A stretch of DNA of 64,000 nt from assembly GCF_040513375.1 (NCBI RefSeq), contig NZ_JBEVTG010000002.1, forward strand, positions 620,001-684,000, read 5' to 3'. The first letter of the stretch is position 1, and each line of letters starts with the position of its first letter. Shown piece after piece: positions 58,820-64,000 of the stretch. Below the pieces are notes generated by a model. It made no database searches, was not told where the DNA came from, and was given only the letters and a program-made list of their open reading frames with translations. A program made the position numbers and the translations under genes. The stretch is from Flagellimonas_B algarum (GTDB taxonomy: Bacteria > Bacteroidota > Bacteroidia > Flavobacteriales > Flavobacteriaceae).

Positions 58820-59365
58820 TTACCGCTTTTTTTCCACTTTTTTCAATTGTTTGGGCATGTTCATCTTATTGACCAAAGCCCCGACCTTGTTTAGGTCAAT
58901 ATCGCCTGTCATGGTCATCAAGACGGTTTCGAAATGGGGCCTGTCTTTTTTGCCATCGACCCCGGTGACGAACATCAAGAGTTCAGAGACATGATCGGCA
59001 TCCTTTCCGGTCTTGACGTAGAAACGCACGTTGGTATCGCCGTCCCTGACCTTCATCAACTCTTCTAAAGTCGAAGATTTGACGTATTTCTTCATGGCAG
59101 CGGCCATATCGGCCGATGCTTTTTTGTCTTCCGAAACGAAGACTTTGATATTATCGATGCTTTTGGCCAAATCGATGAAATCGCGGGTGTCTTGGTCCGC
59201 ATCATCGGCAGACATGCTGGCAACGATGCCCAACATTCCTTTGTTTACGGTTACCGAACCGATGTTATCCGCGTTTTCGAAACGATCGAAAACCGATTGG
59301 GCCATGAGCATGGATGGGAGCAGGATCAAGACTGCAATAAGTGATTTGATGGTATAATGTCGCAT
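58820..59365 (-). CDS. DUF4252 family exported protein (second of three)
   Basis: The 181-residue protein has a Sec signal peptide (to about residue 22, MLMAQ) and a DUF4252 domain: FDRFENADNIGSVTVNKGML, then DFIDLAKSIDNIKVFVSEDK, KVRDGDTNVRFYVKTGKDAD and HVSELLMFVTGVD. It is close in pattern to the next upstream paralogue. Function unknown. Lies 74 bp upstream of the lipoprotein paralogue and 85 bp downstream of the first copy; no internal terminator is visible, so all three are probably on one transcript. Confidence 0.9.
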   Translation of the reverse strand: MRHYTIKSLIAVLILLPSMLMAQSVFDRFENADNIGSVTVNKGMLGIVASMSADDADQDTRDFIDLAKSIDNIKVFVSEDKKASADMAAAMKKYVKSSTLEELMKVRDGDTNVRFYVKTGKDADHVSELLMFVTGVDGKKDRPHFETVLMTMTGDIDLNKVGALVNKMNMPKQLKKVEKKR

Positions 59366-59450
59366 TGTTCGTTGTGATTGATGTGATTTTGGTGTTTTGA
59401 AAAACAGTGGCGGCCCCTACCGGCCGCACACTGTTAGGTATCAACTTAAA

Positions 59451-59990
59451 CTACTCTTGTTTTCCTGCCTTGTTCAACTCTTCGGGCAGGTTCATTTTCT
59501 TGGTCAATGAGTTGATTTTGTTCAAATCGATGTTGCCCGTCAAGGATAGCAAGACCGTCTCGAACTTTCGACCATCGGCTTCGACTTCTTTCAAACCGGT
59601 GACGAACATCAACAGCTCGCTGACGTGATCGCTGTCTTTTCCTTCTTTGATGTAGAACTTGACATTGGCATCTTTGTCTTTTACCCGCATCAATTCGGTC
59701 AAGGAAGAAGCCTTGAGGTATTTGTTCACCGAAGACTTCATGTCGGCACCGATACTGGCGTTGTCGGTGGTAAACACCTTCAAGCTCTTGACGCTTTTGG
59801 CGATGTCCATAAAATCTTGTGCTTCGGGATCATCGACCTCCACATCGATTTTGGCCAACAGGTTGAACATGCTTTGGTTGACCACTACGGAGGTCACATC
59901 GTCAAGTTCTTCGTATTTGTCGAACAACGACTGTGAAAAGCCGAATAGTGGTACTAAAGCAACCAATAGAATTAAGATATTCTTTCTCAT
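59451..59990 (-). CDS. DUF4252 family exported protein (first of three)
   Basis: The 179-residue protein has a signal peptide (to about residue 20, FGFSQ), then FDKYEELDDVTSVVVNQSMF, DFMDIAKSVKSLKVFTTDN, MRVKDKDANVKFYIKEGKDS and HVSELLMFVTGLKEV, nearly a sibling of the second copy. The shared pattern L-T-G-x-I-D-L-N-K at the C-terminus (SLTGNIDLNKINSL) recurs in the second copy. It follows the membrane anti-sigma candidate by 17 bp, in the typical order sigma, anti-sigma, DUF4252. Confidence 0.9.
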   Translation of the reverse strand: MRKNILILLVALVPLFGFSQSLFDKYEELDDVTSVVVNQSMFNLLAKIDVEVDDPEAQDFMDIAKSVKSLKVFTTDNASIGADMKSSVNKYLKASSLTELMRVKDKDANVKFYIKEGKDSDHVSELLMFVTGLKEVEADGRKFETVLLSLTGNIDLNKINSLTKKMNLPEELNKAGKQE

Positions 59991-60007
59991 CTCTTTACGT
60001 TTTAATT

Positions 60008-60499
60008 TTAATTTTCGTTATAAATTTTGGATTTCGCGGCTTCGAACTCTTGCAGATACCCGGCCATCTTGGTTTTAGTGGCTTCGTATTCTTGCAGATA
60101 GGCGATACTTTGAGTGCCTTTTCCGAAATTTTCGGCAAGGAGGTTCAAAGCCTTTTTGGTCTCTTGGTAAGCGATTCTCGCTTTTTCCCTTTCGACCTGC
60201 TTGATTCGGTATTCGTTACCGAAATAGACGCCAAAGGACAACACGACAGCGGCTGCTACGGAAGCCCATCTATAGCTGAACTTTTTTCTGGGTTTTACAG
60301 GCTCCGTTAGGGTTGGTAGCTTGGTGTAGCGTTCCTCTTTGGCATTGGAAAAATAATTGAACATCGGACGGTATTGCTCGAACTGTGGTGCTACCTCCTC
60401 GCCCTCGAAATAGGCCCTTAGGGTAGTTTCTTCAGCAACGCTCGTCGTGGCCTCAAAATATTTTTCCAATAATTTTTCTATGTTTTTAACCGATTCCAT
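60008..60499 (-). CDS. Single-pass membrane protein, candidate anti-sigma factor
   Basis: The 163-residue protein has a cytosolic N-terminal helical segment (1-70, with LLEKYFEATTSVAEETTLRA), one membrane helix (about 77-94) and a periplasmic coiled-coil-like tail rich in K and E (ERARIAYQETKKALNLLAEN). This N-in topology is that of anti-sigma factors, and the LLEKYFE...T.EEE-type start occurs in Bacteroidota proteins downstream of ECF sigma genes. It lacks the zinc-binding H-x3-C-x2-C motif of ZAS proteins. It overlaps the sigma gene by 14 bp, so translation is coupled. The anti-sigma role is inferred from topology and position. Confidence 0.78.
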   Translation of the reverse strand: MESVKNIEKLLEKYFEATTSVAEETTLRAYFEGEEVAPQFEQYRPMFNYFSNAKEERYTKLPTLTEPVKPRKKFSYRWASVAAAVVLSFGVYFGNEYRIKQVEREKARIAYQETKKALNLLAENFGKGTQSIAYLQEYEATKTKMAGYLQEFEAAKSKIYNEN

Positions 60500-60995
60500 A
60501 GCTGTGTTTTTCCATTAATTTTTCACGTACCGCCTTTCGGGCCCTTGACAAGGTAACCCGCACCGCAGTGGGCTTCATACCCAACATTTCCGATATCTCC
60601 TCAAAATCATAATCTTCGATATCGCGCAATTGCAGTACCATTTTTTGTTGTTCGGGCAGTTCATCCATAATCCGCGCTACCCAGTCCACACTATCTTCAG
60701 CCTCCAGTTGTTTTTGCAAGGAGGTGTTTTCGTCACGATAGTTGCTGTGTACCAATTTTAGATTACCGGCCTGTTTCGACTTCAATCGATCCAGACAAAA
60801 GTTCTTGGTCATCGTCATGGCAAAGGCTTCGACACTTTTATACTGCTCGATCGATTCGTTCTTCGACCACAGCTTCATCAGGATCTCCTGTGTAGCGTCT
60901 TCGGCTTCTTCACGCGAGACGAGCAACCTTTTGGCCAATCGGTACAACTTATCCTTAAAAGGCATTACAACTTTTAAAAACTCGCTTTGTTGCAT
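60486..60995 (-). CDS. ECF (extracytoplasmic function) RNA polymerase sigma factor
   Basis: The 169-residue sigma factor has region 2 (about 12-80, RLAKRLLVSREEAEDATQEI and the AFAMTMTKNFCLDRL helix) and region 4 (about 112-165, LPEQQKMVLQLRDIEDYDFE with SEMLGMKPTAVRVTLSRARK for -35 recognition). No region 3. It would direct transcription of its own operon and possibly others under cell-envelope stress. An ECF-type promoter, GTAAC-N16-CGTC, lies upstream at 61068-61044. Start ATG 60995 is preceded by about 42 nt of leader if that promoter is used. Confidence 0.95.
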   Translation of the reverse strand: MQQSEFLKVVMPFKDKLYRLAKRLLVSREEAEDATQEILMKLWSKNESIEQYKSVEAFAMTMTKNFCLDRLKSKQAGNLKLVHSNYRDENTSLQKQLEAEDSVDWVARIMDELPEQQKMVLQLRDIEDYDFEEISEMLGMKPTAVRVTLSRARKAVREKLMEKHSYGIG

Positions 60996-61043
60996 GGGTT
61001 GGTATTGTTATTTGTAGTTCGAATTTGCGACCTACAACATGAT

Positions 61044-61068
61044 GACGACACTGATTTAAATTTGTTAC
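61044..61068 (-). promoter_or_regulatory. ECF-type promoter upstream of the sigma operon (GTAAC-N16-CGTC)
   Basis: On the minus strand GTAAC (61068-61064) is followed by exactly 16 bp and CGTC (61047-61044). The AAC and CGT cores and the spacing are of the kind used by ECF sigma factors, and it differs from the housekeeping TTTG/TAnnTTTG pattern. It suggests autoregulation. No second copy was found upstream of the DUF4252 genes by eye. Confidence 0.5.
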
Positions 61069-61190
61069 AAAAATTATGGATTCTTTTCAGATGTCGCTAT
61101 TTTAGGGTTTTCGTTGTGCAAATTGTTATAGGAATAGAAAACCCTTTCCCGTTTTGGAACGCTAATTGCAGCAACGACTAAAAACACGCT

Positions 61191-62642
61191 ATGAAAAAGT
61201 ACTTTTCCCTCCTCGCGGCCTTGGCTTTGATCTTCTCGGCTTGCAACAATGATGATGATTTGACCAACGGCGATACCCCTGACCCGACCAATAATCAAGT
61301 CACGGTACAGAATTTTATGTGGCAAGCCATGAACTTTTGGTATTTCTGGCAAGCCGAAGTTCCCGACCTCGCCGATGATCGTTTTGGCTCGGATCAAGAA
61401 TACACCGATTTCTTGGCGGCCACTCCAGATCCGCAAACCTTTTACGACAACATCCAATTCAACGAGGATCGGTTCAGCTTTTCGAACCAGGATTATACTA
61501 CCCTGGTCAACAATTTGAACGGGGTTTCTAAAAGCAACGGCCTGGAGTTCGGCCTGGTATTCTTTGACAACAATGTCGACATCTTCGGTTATGTGCGCTA
61601 TATCGTGCCCGGATCCGATGCCGCTACCAAAGACATAGAACGGGGTGACATCTTCACCCGGGTCGATGGGCAGCAGTTGAATGCCGACAATTACATTTCA
61701 TTGTTGTTCGGAGATAACGACACTTATACCTTGGGGCTTGCAACCATCGACAACGGTACCATTACCGATACGGCCGAAGAAGTGAGCCTGACCAAATTGG
61801 AAGGTTTGGTCGAAAACCCGGTCTTCGTGGCCCAAACCTTGGATGTCAACGGGCAAAAAATCGCCTATTTGATGTACAACGGGTTTACCCGCGATTTCGA
61901 TGACGAACTCAACAACGCCTTTGGGCAATTCGTGGCCGATGGGGCGACGGATTTGATATTGGACGTGCGCTACAACCCAGGCGGGTCGGTGAATTCTTCG
62001 CGATTGTTGGCCAGTATGATCTATGGGGCCAATACCAACGACCTCTACATCAGACAACGCTGGAATGCCAAGATACAGGCCCAACTAAGCGATAACCAAT
62101 TGGAAGATTATTTCGCCAGTTCGGTGAACGGGTCGACCTTGAACACCTTGAACTTGAACCGGGTGTACGTATTGACCAGTGGTCGTACGGCCTCGGCCAG
62201 TGAGTTGGTCATGAACGGTTTGGATCCTTATGTGCAGATCATCCAAATCGGCGAAACTACCCGGGGTAAGAATGAATTCTCGATTACCTTGGTCGATGAC
62301 GCGGCCAACAATTACGTATACAGCCAATCGCGTGAAAATGAGATCAACCCGACCAACAGCTGGGCCTTGCAGCCTTTGGTCGGTCGTAACGAGAACGCCA
62401 ACGGTTTTTTTGATTATACCGATGGGCTGGCACCTGACATTAACTTGGAAGAGGATTTCGGAAACCTCGGTGTGTTGGGTGATGTAAACGAACCTTTGTT
62501 GGCACGGGCCATTGAAGAAATCACCGGCGTTTCGTCCAAGATTGGGCAACAACGAGAGATACCCCGCTTATCGGCAGGACCCCAATTGGTCACCCCGGGT
62601 AGGGATTTGATGCTGTTGGACAAAGACATTCGATTCGAATAA
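61191..62642 (+). CDS. S41 family C-terminal-processing-type protease, lipoprotein
   Basis: The 483-residue protein has a lipobox (FSAC, Cys18), an acidic linker, a PDZ-like domain (about 112-205, with the GDIFTRVDG peptide-binding strand) and the S41 catalytic domain with DLILDVRYNPGGSV and the nucleophile Ser335 in GRTASASE and Lys360 in TTRGKN. The S/K dyad spacing is normal for this family. It probably degrades or processes envelope proteins. It is divergent from the ECF sigma operon across 195 bp, which may link it to the same stress response, though its own promoter is not clear. Confidence 0.93.
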   Translation: MKKYFSLLAALALIFSACNNDDDLTNGDTPDPTNNQVTVQNFMWQAMNFWYFWQAEVPDLADDRFGSDQEYTDFLAATPDPQTFYDNIQFNEDRFSFSNQDYTTLVNNLNGVSKSNGLEFGLVFFDNNVDIFGYVRYIVPGSDAATKDIERGDIFTRVDGQQLNADNYISLLFGDNDTYTLGLATIDNGTITDTAEEVSLTKLEGLVENPVFVAQTLDVNGQKIAYLMYNGFTRDFDDELNNAFGQFVADGATDLILDVRYNPGGSVNSSRLLASMIYGANTNDLYIRQRWNAKIQAQLSDNQLEDYFASSVNGSTLNTLNLNRVYVLTSGRTASASELVMNGLDPYVQIIQIGETTRGKNEFSITLVDDAANNYVYSQSRENEINPTNSWALQPLVGRNENANGFFDYTDGLAPDINLEEDFGNLGVLGDVNEPLLARAIEEITGVSSKIGQQREIPRLSAGPQLVTPGRDLMLLDKDIRFE

Positions 62643-62643
62643 A

Positions 62644-62669
62644 AAAAGAGCGGCCGAGGCCGCTCTTTT
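62644..62669. terminator. Bidirectional terminator between S41 protease and TonB receptor genes
   Basis: AAAAGAGCGGCC pairs with GGCCGCTCTTTT (12 bp) with A-runs on one side and T-runs on the other, so it can stop both convergent transcripts. The S41 stop ends at 62642 and the receptor stop begins at 62672. Confidence 0.92.
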
Positions 62670-62671
62670 CT

Positions 62672-64000
62672 TTATAGGTTGATCTGCACCCCAAGCCGTA
62701 GGTTGCGGCCCCGGGTGGTGAAACCAGCGATTTCAAAATATTCTTCATTGAACAGGTTCTCCACGTTCAAAAAAGCGCGGACCTGCGCATTGAATTGATA
62801 GGAAGTGTAGAGCCCGAACAGATTGAAGGCGTCGAAATTGACGTTTTCGCTAATTCCGAAATCGATATCTTGTCGACCAGCATTATGTTGGAAGTTCAAA
62901 GAAGCCATCCACTTCTTGCTTAGCGTGAAATCCAATCTACTATTGACCTTGTTTTTTGGGACTCGAAGCAACTCCAGGTCACTCGATTCGGTAAAAGTGT
63001 AATTCGCCACCCATTGAAGTTCAGGTGCGAGTTGTGCGGCTAACTCGACCTCGAATCCATTGACATTAATGACATTCTCAACATTTCGATATTGAAATTC
63101 AAAGGTGTCTGGATCGACGACTTCGAATGCGATGAAATTTTCTTCCTTACGATCAAAATACAAGGCCGATAATCGCAATTTAGTACTCGGCCGATATTCG
63201 AAACCGATTTCAAAGGTGGCATTCTCTTCGGGGTCCAAATCAGGATTGGGTCCAAAAGCCCCGAACAATTGAGACAGGTTGGGGGCTATAAAGGAGGTGG
63301 CATACGAGCCAAAGAACTTCAAATAGCCCTCTTGTACCTTGAAGCGATACGAAGGGTTGAAGTTATAGACGAGATTGCTGCCGTATTCGCTGTGGTTATT
63401 CAATCGCGCCCCCACATTCAGGTTCAAACCGAAATCGGATACATAGACCACATTGGCATAAGGATCTACCGTTGTGGTCGCTTCCTCGTTTTCGAATTCG
63501 GTTTGCTGGTCGATCAGGTTCAACCCCACAATGGTATGCCATTTTGAAGCAATGATGTATTTGTGGAACAGATCGAAGGTGAAGGATTCCGAATCGAATT
63601 GGGATGGAAAGGCCGAAATGAATTGCCGATCGATCTTGTTAAAGGCCGCATTGAAATGCAGGCTCCCACTGCCGTAATCGTAAACCGAACCCAATTGATA
63701 GCGTAACTGTTCACTTTTGGAGCGATTATCGGCATCTTCTACGGGGAATCCGTTGTCAAAGGCGAAGTTCATTTCATCATAGTAAAACTTCAACGAGGCC
63801 GAAAAGGCCGAACTGAATGCATAGCCCAAGCCCAGACTGGCGTTGTTTCGATTAAAAGGGTCCGATTCGGTACCCACCGCTGCCGAAAGGCCATTGGTGT
63901 TCTGGTTGCTGAAGGAACCGTCTACTCGAAATTTACCTTCACGATACCCGAGATTGACCGCATTCGAAAAATCGTTGATCTCGAAATTCTGGTCATCGGC
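62672..64000 (-). CDS. TonB-dependent receptor, BtuB-like (C-terminal barrel, cut by window edge)
   Basis: The visible 442 residues are the C-terminal beta-barrel of an outer-membrane TonB-dependent receptor; the frame stays open to the window edge, so the signal peptide and plug lie beyond position 64000. The barrel has alternating strands, the FIAPNLSQLFGAFGPNPDLDPEENATFEIGF region and the C-terminal NLFNEEYFEIAGFTTRGRNLRLGVQINL, with R-G-R-N-L as in the vitamin B12/colicin receptor group. No TonB box or ligand site is visible. The ligand, cobalamin or another chelate, needs the N-terminal part and neighbours. Confidence 0.82.
   Translation of the reverse strand, partial: ADDQNFEINDFSNAVNLGYREGKFRVDGSFSNQNTNGLSAAVGTESDPFNRNNASLGLGYAFSSAFSASLKFYYDEMNFAFDNGFPVEDADNRSKSEQLRYQLGSVYDYGSGSLHFNAAFNKIDRQFISAFPSQFDSESFTFDLFHKYIIASKWHTIVGLNLIDQQTEFENEEATTTVDPYANVVYVSDFGLNLNVGARLNNHSEYGSNLVYNFNPSYRFKVQEGYLKFFGSYATSFIAPNLSQLFGAFGPNPDLDPEENATFEIGFEYRPSTKLRLSALYFDRKEENFIAFEVVDPDTFEFQYRNVENVINVNGFEVELAAQLAPELQWVANYTFTESSDLELLRVPKNKVNSRLDFTLSKKWMASLNFQHNAGRQDIDFGISENVNFDAFNLFGLYTSYQFNAQVRAFLNVENLFNEEYFEIAGFTTRGRNLRLGVQINL

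Noticed and set aside
58206..59990. The three DUF4252 genes as one recent tandem duplication
   Set aside because: The third copy is far diverged with a different (lipoprotein) signal, so the family here is older than a recent repeat; only the first two look close.

Overview
The window is a 64 kb piece of a bacterial chromosome, almost certainly from a marine-type member of the Flavobacteriaceae (Bacteroidota). Reasons: many promoters carry the Bacteroidota -7 element TAnnTTTG (a few with TTG about 19-20 bp upstream); Shine-Dalgarno sequences are weak; the protein families are typical of the phylum (TonB-dependent receptors with carboxypeptidase-regulatory N-domains, DUF4249, DUF4252, DUF4294, DUF6495, the fused SerB-SerA protein, the long-form GAPDH, monomeric NADP isocitrate dehydrogenase). 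Base composition is even, and I see no rRNA, tRNA, insertion sequence, prophage or CRISPR array. It reads as a core chromosomal region with a few accessory loci.

Layout. 1-4.2 kb: prmC (cut by the edge) and a GNAT gene diverge from an overlapping ribD-HAD-EamA-yigZ operon, which meets a 4HBT thioesterase tail to tail. 4.4-7.0 kb: dnaA, a low-molecular-weight phosphatase and an RsmI-like methylase. 7.0-10.2 kb (minus): dapF-GNAT-mltG and a second lytic transglycosylase-like gene (cell wall). 10.3-18.5 kb (plus): HtrA/DegQ protease, GAPDH, a coiled-coil protein-GNAT-trmD group, rplS, a 615-bp gap with a likely small structured transcript, and monomeric isocitrate dehydrogenase. 18.6-22.7 kb: a TonB receptor with two tandem DUF4249 lipoproteins. 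22.7-28.4 kb (minus): a four-gene operon (SSS symporter, GH13_18 phosphorylase, glycerate kinase, GntP permease) that I read as a glucosylglycerate-use pathway. 28.5-33.1 kb: DUF6095, DUF4294, M42 peptidase, NUDIX, hisS and DUF6495. 33.2-36.4 kb: a large Oar-like TonB receptor. 36.5-37.6 kb: rpsF-rpsR-rplI. 37.8-43.8 kb: LytTR regulator, priA, DUF2147, YihY, nadC and rlmH. 43.8-47.9 kb: a kinase-less sensor protein, serBA fusion, ICMT-like methyltransferase and rdgB. 48-52.4 kb: DEAD-box helicase with a structured leader, a carboxypeptidase-regulatory-like protein and an alpha-amylase lipoprotein. 52.4-58.1 kb: VOC, SRPBCC, TrmH, a sirtuin without zinc cysteines, a haem-binding protein, a helical protein next to purB, purB and MscS. 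58.2-61.0 kb (minus): ECF sigma factor, membrane anti-sigma candidate and three DUF4252 proteins. 61.2-64 kb: S41 protease lipoprotein and the C-terminal part of a BtuB-like TonB receptor.

How the genes work together. Most of the window is housekeeping: replication start and restart (dnaA, priA), translation (prmC, trmD, rlmH, rplS, rpsF/rpsR/rplI, hisS), cofactors (ribD, nadC), amino acids (dapF, serBA), purines (purB, rdgB), envelope (mltG, DUF4294, MscS). The loci most worth a second look are the proposed glucosylglycerate operon, the sigma/anti-sigma/DUF4252 operon with an ECF-like autoregulatory promoter, the small transcription unit between rplS and icd, and the truncated sensor protein. 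Genes are packed very tightly. Of eleven convergent pairs, three end in exactly abutting stop codons forming TGATCA and three overlap in coding sequence.
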